The translations under genes and the position numbers were made by a program. Below the pieces are notes generated by a model. The model was not told the DNA's origin. It did not search any database and saw only the letters and a list, made by a program, of their open reading frames with translations. Shown in pieces: positions 34,147 to 43,104 of a DNA stretch of 64,000 nt (position 1 is its first letter; every line of letters starts with the position of its first letter). Source of the DNA: JAGNLV01 sp964612145 (GTDB lineage Bacteria > Zixibacteria > MSB-5A5 > GN15 > FEB-12); the NCBI GenBank assembly GCA_964612145.1, contig CAZTBP010000012.1, forward strand, positions 73,508-137,507. Direction: 5' to 3'.

Positions 34147-36078
34147 ATGGGAAAAGTTATAGGTATTGACCTCGGCACCACCAACTCGTGTGTCGCGGTC
34201 CTCGAAGGCCAGGAACCGTCGGTCATTCCTAACCAGGAGGGCAACCGCACGACGCCGTCGGTTGTCGCATTCACCAAGGATGGCGAACGTCTCGTTGGCG
34301 CCGCCGCCAAACGGCAGGCGGTTACCAATCCGCAGAACACCGTCTTTTCGATCAAACGGTTCATGGGACGCCGGACCAGCGAGGTGCAGTCCGAAGAGAA
34401 GATCGTCCCGTATCAAATCACCTCCAACGACAATGACCAGGTACTCGTGGAAGTCGGCGGCAAAACCTACACACCGCCGGAAATTTCGGCTCTGGTCCTC
34501 CGTTCTCTGAAGGCGGCAGCTGAAAACTATCTGGGTCACGAAGTCACCCAGGCCGTGATTACGGTGCCAGCCTACTTCAACGATGCTCAGCGCCAGGCGA
34601 CCAAGGATGCCGGCAAGATTGCCGGACTTGAGGTCCTGCGCATCATCAACGAGCCGACTGCGGCCTCGCTGGCGTATGGCCTGCAGAAGAACAAGAACCA
34701 GAAAATCGCTGTGTACGATCTCGGTGGCGGTACATTCGATGTGTCCATCCTTGAGATCGGCGATGGAGTGTTTGAGGTCCGTGCGACCAACGGCGACACG
34801 CACTTGGGCGGCGACGATTTCGACCAGGTTGTAATCGACTGGATGGCCGACGAATTCAAAAAGGAACAGGGCATAGACTTGCGCAAGGACCGCATGGCGC
34901 TCCAGCGGCTCAAAGAAGCGGCCGAGAAGGCCAAGATCGAGCTTTCCTCGACCATGCAGACAAATATCAACCTGCCGTTCGTGACCGCCGACCAGTCCGG
35001 CCCCAAGCATCTCGACCTCATGCTCTCGCGGTCAAAATTCGAGCAGCTAACCGAGGCGCTAGTCCAGCGTACGATCGGCCCGTGCAAGAAAGCTATCCAG
35101 GACGCCAAACTCTCGATGGGCGATATCAACGAGGTCGTCCTGGTCGGCGGCATGACTCGCATGCCTAAAATCGTCGAGACCGTCAAGGAGATCTTCGGGC
35201 GCGAGCCGCATAAGGGTGTCAATCCCGACGAAGTTGTCGCGCTGGGTGCGGCCATTCAGGGCGGCATCTTAGGCGGTGACATGGCCGACAAAGATATCGT
35301 CCTGCTTGACGTCACTCCGCTCTCGCTCGGTATCGAAACGCTTGGCGGCGTAATGACCACCCTCATCGAACGCAACACGACTATCCCGACCCGCAAATCA
35401 CAAGTCTTCTCGACAGCCGAGGATAACCAGACGGCGGTCTCCATCCATGTCCTCCAGGGCGAACGCAAGATGGCGGTCGACAACCGCACCCTCGGCAAGT
35501 TCGATCTTGTCGGCATACCGCCGGCACCACGCGGCATGCCGCAGATTGAAGTTACTTTCGATATCGATGCCAACGGCATTGTCCATGTCTCCGCAAAAGA
35601 CAAAGCCACCGGCAAGGAGCAGTCGATACGGATCGAGGTCTCTTCCGGCCTGTCCGAAGAGGAAATCGATCGCATGGTGGAAGATGCCGAGAAGTACTCC
35701 GAGGAAGACAAGCAGCGCGAGGAGTTGATCAAGGCCCGCAACGAGGCCGACCAGCTTGTCTACACCACCGAAAAGACGCTCAAAGAGCACGGAGATAAAG
35801 TCTCCGAGGAGGAGAAGAAGAAGATCGAGGAGGGCATCGCCAAGCTTAAAGAAGCTATCTCTGGGGAATCGACCGAGACTATCAACACGGCCAAAGAAGA
35901 ACTCATGCAGGCCTCACACAAACTGGCTGAGCAGATGTATGCCCAGGCCCAGGCGGACCAGCAGCAGACGGCCGGTGCCCAGCCGGGCGGCCAGGCCGAC
36001 AGTGAAAGCAAGCCCGATTCTGATGACGACAGCACGGTCGACGCTGACTACGAAGTAGTCGATGACGACAAGAAATAA
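34147..36078 (+). CDS. dnaK: Molecular chaperone DnaK (Hsp70)
   Basis: ATP-dependent chaperone of 643 residues. The nucleotide-binding domain has GIDLGTTNSCVAV, the VPAYFNDAQRQATKDAG motif and AVYDLGGGTFDVSIL. The interdomain linker (IVLLDVTPLSLGIETLGG, about 379-396) leads to the substrate-binding domain and helical lid, ending in a Gln/Gly-rich stretch and an acidic tail (EVVDDDKK). Good Shine-Dalgarno (GGAGG). The 51-bp gap after grpE holds no operator, so it depends on the hrcA promoter. Confidence 0.98.
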   Translation: MGKVIGIDLGTTNSCVAVLEGQEPSVIPNQEGNRTTPSVVAFTKDGERLVGAAAKRQAVTNPQNTVFSIKRFMGRRTSEVQSEEKIVPYQITSNDNDQVLVEVGGKTYTPPEISALVLRSLKAAAENYLGHEVTQAVITVPAYFNDAQRQATKDAGKIAGLEVLRIINEPTAASLAYGLQKNKNQKIAVYDLGGGTFDVSILEIGDGVFEVRATNGDTHLGGDDFDQVVIDWMADEFKKEQGIDLRKDRMALQRLKEAAEKAKIELSSTMQTNINLPFVTADQSGPKHLDLMLSRSKFEQLTEALVQRTIGPCKKAIQDAKLSMGDINEVVLVGGMTRMPKIVETVKEIFGREPHKGVNPDEVVALGAAIQGGILGGDMADKDIVLLDVTPLSLGIETLGGVMTTLIERNTTIPTRKSQVFSTAEDNQTAVSIHVLQGERKMAVDNRTLGKFDLVGIPPAPRGMPQIEVTFDIDANGIVHVSAKDKATGKEQSIRIEVSSGLSEEEIDRMVEDAEKYSEEDKQREELIKARNEADQLVYTTEKTLKEHGDKVSEEEKKKIEEGIAKLKEAISGESTETINTAKEELMQASHKLAEQMYAQAQADQQQTAGAQPGGQADSESKPDSDDDSTVDADYEVVDDDKK

Positions 36079-36090
36079 TCGACAGGACGA

Positions 36091-37275
36091 ATGACAACCA
36101 AACGTGACTACTACGAGATTCTCGAGATAGACCGGGGTGCGTCCGACGACCAAATCAAGTCGGCCTATCGCAAGAAAGCCCTGAAATATCACCCCGATCG
36201 CAATCCCGGCGACACCGAGGCCGAGAACCGCTTTAAAGAAGCCACCGAGGCCTACGAAGTCCTCAAGGATCCGCAAAAGCGCCAGGCCTACGATCAGTTC
36301 GGTCACGCCGGCATAAACCAGGGCGCCGGATTCGGCGGCGGTGGTTTCGGCGGCGGCTTTGCCGGCTTCGACGTGAGCGACGCCCTGCGCGCCTTCATGC
36401 GTGAGTTCGGTGGCGGTGCAGCCGGCGGCGGAGGCGGGATTTTCGACGATCTCTTCGGCATGGGCGGCGCCGGACGACAGCGCCGAAACCGGGGCGAGGA
36501 TCTCCGGGTGCGAGTTAAACTCACGCTCGAAGAAATCGCAACCGGTGCGGAAAAAGGCGTAAAGGTCAAGCGCCTGGTTACGTGCGAAAAATGTGATGGC
36601 TCCGGAGTGGCCGAAGGCTCCTCCAAGAAAACCTGCCCGCAATGCAAAGGGCAGGGCCAGGTCCGGACCGTCACCCGCACCTTCCTCGGTACTGTCCAGC
36701 AGGTCACTACCTGCAGCATGTGTCGCGGTGCCGGCGAGATCATAGCCGATCCCTGCCGCACCTGCGGGGGAGAGGGACGCGTTCGCGGTGAAAGCACGGT
36801 CAAAATCAAAATCCCCCCGGGTGTTGCCGAGGGTAACTACATGTCGGTCGAAGGTATGGGCAACGCTGCTCCCTCCGGCGGCCAGCCCGGCGACCTTGTT
36901 GCCATCTTCGTCGAGAAGGACCACGAGACATTCGAACGGCACGGCGATAACATCGTCATGGAACTCCCGATTTCATTTACAACCGCCGCCCTGGGCGGCG
37001 AAGTCATGGTTCCGACCCTTGACGGCGAAGCGGAACTGAAAATTCCGGCCGGGACCCAGCCCGGCAAAGTACTCAAGCTCCGGGGCAAGGGTATCCCGCA
37101 CCTGCATCGCAACGGTTGCGGTGACCAACTGGTTCGGATTCATGTCTGGGTCCCGACCAGGCTCAATAGCCGTGACAAGGAGTTGCTGCTCCAGTTATCA
37201 GAGTCGGATTCGTTCAAAGCTCCCAAGGGCGGACGCTCCTTCTTCGATAAGCTTCGCGAAACACTCGGCGTGTAA
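36091..37275 (+). CDS. dnaJ: Co-chaperone DnaJ (Hsp40)
   Basis: Stimulates DnaK ATPase and delivers substrates. 394 residues: J domain 1-70 with the HPD motif (YHPDRNPGD), Gly/Phe-rich linker (about 75-125), a zinc-finger region with four CxxCxGxG repeats (CEKCDGSG, CPQCKGQG, CSMCRGAG, CRTCGGEG), and the C-terminal beta domains. It is a complete type I DnaJ. 12 nt after dnaK. Confidence 0.97.
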   Translation: MTTKRDYYEILEIDRGASDDQIKSAYRKKALKYHPDRNPGDTEAENRFKEATEAYEVLKDPQKRQAYDQFGHAGINQGAGFGGGGFGGGFAGFDVSDALRAFMREFGGGAAGGGGGIFDDLFGMGGAGRQRRNRGEDLRVRVKLTLEEIATGAEKGVKVKRLVTCEKCDGSGVAEGSSKKTCPQCKGQGQVRTVTRTFLGTVQQVTTCSMCRGAGEIIADPCRTCGGEGRVRGESTVKIKIPPGVAEGNYMSVEGMGNAAPSGGQPGDLVAIFVEKDHETFERHGDNIVMELPISFTTAALGGEVMVPTLDGEAELKIPAGTQPGKVLKLRGKGIPHLHRNGCGDQLVRIHVWVPTRLNSRDKELLLQLSESDSFKAPKGGRSFFDKLRETLGV

Positions 37276-37296
37276 CCCCGGCGGAGATGGACACAA

Positions 37297-38193
37297 GTGA
37301 ATAACGGCAAAACCGAAGTGCTCTATCAGATTCGGGTGCGGGTGCCCAGGGAGCACTTTGATGCCACCTGCGACTTCATCACCGACCGCATCTGCACCGG
37401 ACTTGTCCTTGAAGACGAGGAGGACCGCGGCGGAGAAGTCGCGGTTCTTTTTTATAGTTCTCCCGAAAATTACGAATCCCACGCGGAGTTGGTGAAGCAA
37501 TATTTGAATCTGCTGCTCGGTGATGAATCAAGTACCGAATCACGCATATCTTTCACGGAAATAAAAAACGTCATCTGGGAGGACGAATACCGTCGATCAG
37601 TCGCGCCCGTTGTTATCGGCAGTGACATCGTAGTGCGCCCCCCCTGGACCGAGTCACCAAGCCGGGCCAAATACGACATCGTAATCGAACCAAAGATGGC
37701 GTTTGGCACCGGTACTCACGAGACCACCCGGACTTGCATGCTGGTTCTTCGTGACCATCTTCAGCCGGACATGCGTTTTCTGGACTTCGGCTGCGGGTCA
37801 GGAATTCTTTCAATTCTAGCCGATAAACTCGGCGCGTCGTTTATCAAGGCGATCGACAACGACATCAGTGCAGTCGACAACGCCTCGGAAAATTTTGAGA
37901 TCAACGACGTCAGGACTAATCACGAGATCGTCTTTGGATCAATCGAAAAAGCCGCCGCCGACGATCCCTACGACATCATCTGCGTGAATATCATCAAGAG
38001 CACGATTCTCAAGATGATTCCCCGCCTGTGGGAATTGACCGCCACACCGGGTCTGCTCATTCTCTCCGGGCTGCTGGAACAGGATATCGACGAGGTATAC
38101 GATGCCCTGAACGAAATTGGTATCTCCGATGTTGAGACTATCGAAGACAATGAATGGCGAACGATAACCATTGCCAGGAAAGAGAACACATGA
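37297..38193 (+). CDS. prmA: Ribosomal protein L11 methyltransferase PrmA
   Basis: SAM-dependent methyltransferase that trimethylates L11. 298 residues with a GTG start. The SAM-binding motif FLDFGCGSGILSI lies near 160-172, preceded by AFGTGTHETTRTC, a PrmA signature; the catalytic-type motif is ICVNII (near 227-232, in place of the more usual NILA). The N-terminal domain is diverged. The order dnaJ-prmA-rsmE is common in diverse bacteria and supports the call. Its stop overlaps rsmE. Confidence 0.92.
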   Translation: MNNGKTEVLYQIRVRVPREHFDATCDFITDRICTGLVLEDEEDRGGEVAVLFYSSPENYESHAELVKQYLNLLLGDESSTESRISFTEIKNVIWEDEYRRSVAPVVIGSDIVVRPPWTESPSRAKYDIVIEPKMAFGTGTHETTRTCMLVLRDHLQPDMRFLDFGCGSGILSILADKLGASFIKAIDNDISAVDNASENFEINDVRTNHEIVFGSIEKAAADDPYDIICVNIIKSTILKMIPRLWELTATPGLLILSGLLEQDIDEVYDALNEIGISDVETIEDNEWRTITIARKENT

Positions 38194-38942
38194 CCTCGCC
38201 CGTATTCTATGCTCCACCGAACAAGTGCTCCGAGACAGTAATCGAACTGCCCGCACCCGAGGCGCATCACGCCCTGAATGTCATGCGCATGAAGAAAGGC
38301 GAGACGGTGGTTGTTGTCGACGGACTGGGCATGGCGTACCGGGGCGAGTTGACCAAAGTCAGCCCGAAAAACAAAACCGCCGAAGTCAACGTGATCTCAA
38401 CTTTTCGCAATTACGGTGAACCGATTGTCAACCTGACCCTCGCCGCGGGTCTTTCGACCGGCTTCAAGTTCGATAGGGTCGTTGAAAAAGGTACAGAACT
38501 GGGCGTGAAGCGGTTCGTCCCGTTGCTCTGTGAAAAGTCTAAGGTAAAAGTCGAGGATCCCAGGCGGGCCGCGTCGAAAGTCACCCGTTTGGAGAAAGTC
38601 GCTATGTCAGCCATCAAGCAATGCCGCCGTTCATACCGTCCGGATATCTCAACTCCTACCCCCTTTATGAAATTTCTCAACGAAACCGATCCGGAAGCGT
38701 GCAATCTGCTGTTTCATCCGGCTCGCGATGCCAACCCCCTTGACCATATCAAGTTTACACCGGCTATCCGTCGAGTCAGCGTTCTGATTGGTCCCGAGTC
38801 CGGTTTCTCCCGGGAAGAAATCGAGGCTGCTGTTGCCGCCGGTTTCCGGCCCGTCGGGCTCGGGCAGCGGATTTTGCGCACGGAAACCGCCGGTCCCGTC
38901 GTTTGTGCGCTAATTATGAACAGCCTGGGAGAGTTGAGATAG
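38190..38942 (+). CDS. rsmE: 16S rRNA m3U1498 methyltransferase RsmE
   Basis: SPOUT-class methyltransferase of 250 residues. The N-terminal PUA-like domain (HHALNVMRMKKGETVVVVDG) is followed by the knotted domain with KSKVKVEDPRRAASKVTR, RVSVLIGPESGFSREEIEA and LGQRILRTETAG, the SAM-binding knot. Start ATG 38190 overlaps the prmA stop (ATGA). Last gene of the heat-shock operon. Confidence 0.95.
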   Translation: MTSPVFYAPPNKCSETVIELPAPEAHHALNVMRMKKGETVVVVDGLGMAYRGELTKVSPKNKTAEVNVISTFRNYGEPIVNLTLAAGLSTGFKFDRVVEKGTELGVKRFVPLLCEKSKVKVEDPRRAASKVTRLEKVAMSAIKQCRRSYRPDISTPTPFMKFLNETDPEACNLLFHPARDANPLDHIKFTPAIRRVSVLIGPESGFSREEIEAAVAAGFRPVGLGQRILRTETAGPVVCALIMNSLGELR

Positions 38943-38969
38943 ATTCTAATCGGCCGATAATATCGGTAT

Positions 38970-39752
38970 ATGGAATTCCTCAGCCTTATATTTGTTGGAC
39001 TGTTCGGCGTGGCCATCGGGTCATTCCTGAACGTCGTCATCTACCGCCTGCCTCGCGAAATCGGGTTTGCCGGCGGACGGTCGCTCTGCCCGGATTGCGG
39101 CTCACGGCTCCGCTGGTATCACAACATCCCCGTGCTCAGCTTCATCTTTCTCCGGGGCAAGTGCGGCTTCTGCAAAGAGAAAATCCCCTGGCGTTATCCG
39201 CTGGTTGAACTGATCAACGGCCTGGCCTGGATGTATTTCTGGCACTATCTCGGGCTGACCCCCGGCTTTTTTGTCTGGGCGGCCTTTGTATCGATCCTGC
39301 TGGTCATATTTTTCATCGATATCGATCACCAGATCATTCCGGACTCGATCACCCTGCCGGGGATACTGCTCTTTCTCGCGGCGTCGTTTCTGCCCGGCGG
39401 TATCGGAATCGTTCCGGCCCTGATCGGTATGCTGATTGGCGGCGGCTCGCTGTACATCATCGCCCTGATCGGCGACTGGCTTTTCAAGAAAGAGTCGATG
39501 GGGGGCGGCGATATCAAAATGGCTGCCATGCTCGGCGCCTTTCTTGGCTGGAAAAAGGTACTGCTCGTATTTCTCTTCTCTGCTGTTATCGGCCTGATCG
39601 TCTCGTTAGCAATAATGGCGCTCTCGCCTAAAATGCGCGAAAGCCGCATGGTCCCGTTCGGACCATTTCTTGCCCTGGCCGCTGTTGTCAGCGCGCTATA
39701 CGGTGAACAGATAATCTCTTACTATCTCACCCACGTGGTCGGCCTGCCCTGA
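38970..39752 (+). CDS. Prepilin leader peptidase/N-methyltransferase (PilD-like)
   Basis: Inner-membrane aspartic protease of 260 residues that cleaves and methylates type IV pilins or type II secretion pseudopilins. It has the N-terminal methyltransferase-type region with two CxxC pairs (CPDCGSRLRWYHNIP and CGFCKEKIPWRYP) and the catalytic aspartates in FFIDIDHQIIPD and GGGDIKMAAMLG, within about eight membrane helices. No pilin or secretion genes are next to it. Confidence 0.94.
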   Translation: MEFLSLIFVGLFGVAIGSFLNVVIYRLPREIGFAGGRSLCPDCGSRLRWYHNIPVLSFIFLRGKCGFCKEKIPWRYPLVELINGLAWMYFWHYLGLTPGFFVWAAFVSILLVIFFIDIDHQIIPDSITLPGILLFLAASFLPGGIGIVPALIGMLIGGGSLYIIALIGDWLFKKESMGGGDIKMAAMLGAFLGWKKVLLVFLFSAVIGLIVSLAIMALSPKMRESRMVPFGPFLALAAVVSALYGEQIISYYLTHVVGLP

Positions 39753-39792
39753 GTCCTATCAGGCGAGCAGTGGTGAGCGGGCGAGAACTACG

Positions 39793-41610
39793 ATGAAAGC
39801 CCCCAAACGCAAATTCCAATCGGAAGTTCACCTCGGCCTGATGGCTGTTATTTTCCTGTTGCTGTTTCTGAATTTCACCTCGAACTTCCTGATCTTCAAT
39901 CTCCGCTCCGGGCAGCGGGATGTCGTGGCCGGGCGCATGCTCAGGGCGGCGCGCCAAACAGAAATCGTGATCGCAGGCAATTCCACAATGCAGCTCACCG
40001 GCAGCCACAAGGCCGAACTGCTTCGGCAATTTGGGCTTTACGATATATGGGTCGCCAAAACCGAGGATCCCTTGAGCGCCATCGAGGACCGTCGTGCGTG
40101 GTTCGCTGCCGAAGCAATGTCCCTGCCGCCTGATCGAGTGCCCGAACTCGCCGCCAAAGTACTTGACCGTGAAATAGATGAATTGTCGCGTCTGAAAGGC
40201 AGTCAGTACGTGTTCCTTCACGAGTTTAGCGGCACCGGCGGCACAGGCCTTCTTGTATTAACATCGGTGGAGCCGGAACTGGCTCATTTAGACGATATCT
40301 ACCGTCTCGCTATCACCATGACCATAGTCGCACTCCTGATTACCGGCGTCGTTTATCTGCTGTTGTCACGCCTGATCTTCCTTCCCTTTCGAAAGATTCG
40401 CCGGGAAGCAGAGGAGGCCGGACGATTCGAGGAAGAGCCGGATGACGAGGTCGAAGCGGTGGTCGATGAGTACCGGCGAATCATCGATGAACTGCGGGAG
40501 AAAGAACGTCAGTTACTCAAAGTCAACGAACAGATCACGCATCGGGCCGACTCGCTGGAGCAGTTTAATCGCGACCTGCTTGAATCGATGATCATGGGCG
40601 TTGTGACGGTTGATAGCAACGGCGTTATCAAGAGTATCAATCCCGCTGCCGCGCGGTTGCTGGGGTTGACAGAGCCCGAGATGGTCGGCCGATCCTACAG
40701 GCAGGTATTTGAACCGATATCTCCAATCGCTGCCGCACTGCGCCATGTCCTGCGGTTTAGAAACCCCGGACCATATACCGAAGTCACGCTCACATCTGAC
40801 AAGACTCGCACGCTGGGGTTGGCGACTTCGGTGGTTATCGATGCCTCCGGCGCTGACATCGGCGCCTCGCTGTTGATCAATGACCTTACCGAGATAAATG
40901 AGCTGCGGGCGCAGGTCGAAACCGGACAGCGACTCTCCGCTCTTGGCGAAATGGCCGGGGGCCTGGCCCATCAACTTCGCAACTCCATGGGCGCCATAAG
41001 CGGATATCTCACCCTTCTCAAAAAACGTATGGCAAAACGCGGGGTAGAGGACGACAGTCTTGTCGAGTTGGCACATGAGACCGAAGAAGCAGCTGTCCTC
41101 GTGCATCGTTTCCTGGAATTTGCCAGGCCGCTTAAATTGAACCCGGAGCCGATTGGATTGAATCCCTTCCTTGGCGAAATAGTCGAATCTTTCCGCGTAC
41201 GAGAGGATCTGAAGCACGTCAATTTCGAGCTTACCGAGGCCTGTGAGTGCAGCCTGACCGCAGATTCGCTCCTGCTGAAGCAGGCCCTGACCAATCTGAT
41301 GGAGAACGCAGCCAATGCCTATAACGGGAATGCCGGGACGGTTCAGTTGAGTGCTTCGCGGCAGGATGAGTCAATCACCATTGCCGTGAGTGATCAGGGC
41401 TGCGGAATCCAGCCCGATGCCGCCGAGAAGATATTCACACCGTTCTACTCGTCGCGCCCTTCCGGCAACGGGCTCGGTCTGCCGCTGGTTCGCAAGATTG
41501 TCGACCTGCATAATGGTCAATTGTTGGTTAATTCTCGACCCGGTCGCGGCAGCACGTTTACTATACTCCTTCCAGTGAAAATCCAGTTCAGTATTCACGC
41601 CGGCGTTTGA
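39793..41610 (+). CDS. Membrane sensor histidine kinase with PAS domain
   Basis: Two-component kinase of 605 residues. Two membrane helices (about 16-36 and 172-195) enclose a periplasmic sensor of about 135 residues; then a HAMP-like linker and coiled coil, a PAS domain (about 260-375, MIMGVVTVDSNGVIKSINPA), the dimerisation helix with His393 (GGLAHQLRNSMGAISGYL), and the HATPase domain with NLMENAANAY, SDQGCGI and GNGLGLPLVRKIV. The layout resembles NtrB/ZraS-type kinases that pair with sigma-54 activators. No regulator is adjacent; the orphan NtrC-type protein at 27.6 kb is a possible partner. Confidence 0.92.
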   Translation: MKAPKRKFQSEVHLGLMAVIFLLLFLNFTSNFLIFNLRSGQRDVVAGRMLRAARQTEIVIAGNSTMQLTGSHKAELLRQFGLYDIWVAKTEDPLSAIEDRRAWFAAEAMSLPPDRVPELAAKVLDREIDELSRLKGSQYVFLHEFSGTGGTGLLVLTSVEPELAHLDDIYRLAITMTIVALLITGVVYLLLSRLIFLPFRKIRREAEEAGRFEEEPDDEVEAVVDEYRRIIDELREKERQLLKVNEQITHRADSLEQFNRDLLESMIMGVVTVDSNGVIKSINPAAARLLGLTEPEMVGRSYRQVFEPISPIAAALRHVLRFRNPGPYTEVTLTSDKTRTLGLATSVVIDASGADIGASLLINDLTEINELRAQVETGQRLSALGEMAGGLAHQLRNSMGAISGYLTLLKKRMAKRGVEDDSLVELAHETEEAAVLVHRFLEFARPLKLNPEPIGLNPFLGEIVESFRVREDLKHVNFELTEACECSLTADSLLLKQALTNLMENAANAYNGNAGTVQLSASRQDESITIAVSDQGCGIQPDAAEKIFTPFYSSRPSGNGLGLPLVRKIVDLHNGQLLVNSRPGRGSTFTILLPVKIQFSIHAGV

Positions 41611-41693
41611 ACCGAGACCAATCAGCCGCAGAAAACCCTTTTGATTCGGTCAAATTTTGTTATATTTGAGGCCGATTATTTCAGGAGGATTAC

Positions 41694-42254
41694 ATGTATT
41701 CACCTTCGGACTTTCGCAAAGGTTTGCGAATTCTGGTAGACGACGAACCGTATTACGTCATTGATTATCAGCACTTCAAGATGGGTCGCGGAAAAGCGAA
41801 CATCCGCACCAAGCTCAAACATATGCTTACCGGCGCTGTGATCGAAAAAGTCTTCGGCACCAGCGACAGTTTTAAACCGCCGGATACCGCAGAACGCAAA
41901 ATGCAGTATCTCTACGAAAACACCGGCGAGTACACATTCATGGACTCTGAGACGTTCGAGCAGATCACCATAGCGGCCGAGGGCCTCGGCGATGCCAAGT
42001 GGTACCTGATCGAGAACGATGAATACAAGGTGCTCTTTCTGGACGGTCGCCCGATCTCGGTTGATCTGCCGGCCTCGGTCGTCCTCGAAGTCACCTACAC
42101 CGAACCGGCCGCCCGTGGCGATACCGTCAGCAATGTCACCAAGCCGGCGACTTTGTCTACCGGTCTGGAGGTCAAGGTCCCGCCGTTTATTAAAGAAGGT
42201 GACCGGGTCAAGGTAGACACCCGCAGCGGCGAGTACCTGGAGCGTTCGAACTGA
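41694..42254 (+). CDS. efp: Elongation factor P
   Basis: Translation factor that relieves stalling at polyproline. 186 residues in three beta-barrel domains. The tip loop GRGKANIRTK has Lys at position 34, the residue modified by EpmA (beta-lysine) in many bacteria; no modification gene is in this window. The C-terminal signature (LEVKVPPFIKEGDRVKVDTR) is complete. Strong Shine-Dalgarno (CAGGAGGA). It overlaps the following gene through CTGA. Confidence 0.97.
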   Translation: MYSPSDFRKGLRILVDDEPYYVIDYQHFKMGRGKANIRTKLKHMLTGAVIEKVFGTSDSFKPPDTAERKMQYLYENTGEYTFMDSETFEQITIAAEGLGDAKWYLIENDEYKVLFLDGRPISVDLPASVVLEVTYTEPAARGDTVSNVTKPATLSTGLEVKVPPFIKEGDRVKVDTRSGEYLERSN

Positions 42255-42913
42255 AAATCCCCGACGTACAGGTCGTAATCGGTGTCGATGAATCAGGCAA
42301 GGGGGACTTCTTTGGTCCCCTCGTGGTGGCTGCATTTCTCGCTTCAGACTCCGTTCTCAAGGATCTCGAGGCCCTCGGGGTGCGCGACGGCAAGAAAGTC
42401 GCTGACAAAAAGCTCCTCGGTATCGACGAGATCCTCCGCGAACGGTATGCCCATGCCGTCGAGGTGGTCATGCCTGACATCTACAACACTTCCTACGAGA
42501 AGTTTAAGAACCTCAATCGCCTGCTGGCTGCCGCCCACGCTCGAGCCATTGACCGCGTGCTGGAGCAAGACAAAGCCGACCTGGCCGTAATCGATCAGTT
42601 CGGCAAACCGGAATTGGTCTCAGAGGCCCTGGCCCATCGGGGGCAGGGTATCAAGCTGAAACAGCAGTTCCGCGGTGAGGAAGTACCGCAGGTGGCTGCC
42701 GCCTCCATTCTCGCGCGGGCCGCGTTTCTGCGCGCTCTCAAGGAACTGGGGGAGAAGTTTGCCGTCGACTTGCCCAAGGGCGCCGCCGCCCATGTCGACG
42801 AAGCCGGGCGTGAGTTGGTCAAAATCCATGGACCGGATACGCTGAAGAAAGTCGCCAAAGTGCATTTCAAAAATTATCATCGCGTCGTGAATCCCCGTTT
42901 CTTTCTCGGCTGA
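42251..42913 (+). CDS. rnhC: RNase HIII-like ribonuclease with a CTG start codon
   Basis: Endonuclease cutting RNA in RNA-DNA hybrids, 220 residues. The active-site motif IGVDESGKGDFFGPL begins nine codons before the first in-frame ATG (42290 is out of frame and 42323 is too late), so an upstream non-ATG start is required. The frame upstream is open only to 42203 and holds no ATG, GTG or TTG. CTG 42251 overlaps the efp stop (CTGA) and has GGAG 8 nt upstream, so it is the likely start. The GDFFGP form is typical of RNase HIII, but the N-terminal TBP-like domain of classical HIII is absent. The C-terminus (AAHVDEAGRELV, HFKNYHRV) is intact. Confidence 0.85.
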   Translation: MKIPDVQVVIGVDESGKGDFFGPLVVAAFLASDSVLKDLEALGVRDGKKVADKKLLGIDEILRERYAHAVEVVMPDIYNTSYEKFKNLNRLLAAAHARAIDRVLEQDKADLAVIDQFGKPELVSEALAHRGQGIKLKQQFRGEEVPQVAAASILARAAFLRALKELGEKFAVDLPKGAAAHVDEAGRELVKIHGPDTLKKVAKVHFKNYHRVVNPRFFLG

Positions 42914-43104
42914 TATTCACTTAAAAGATGTAACGTCAATAGCTTACGGCAATAGCTGTGGGCTCCGCCGATTGCGGCGCTGAAATTCCCCTGCCATCCC
43001 CCGTCAAACTGAATTCCCGCCCCCTGACCAGCCTTAAACAACAGCCGCTCCTGCCGATAATGTAGAAAAGGATAATAAGTTAGGTCGAAACAAGGAGGTA
43101 GGGA

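Noticed and set aside
41641..41666. TTGATT/TATATT promoter before efp
   Set aside because: The 14-bp spacer is too short.
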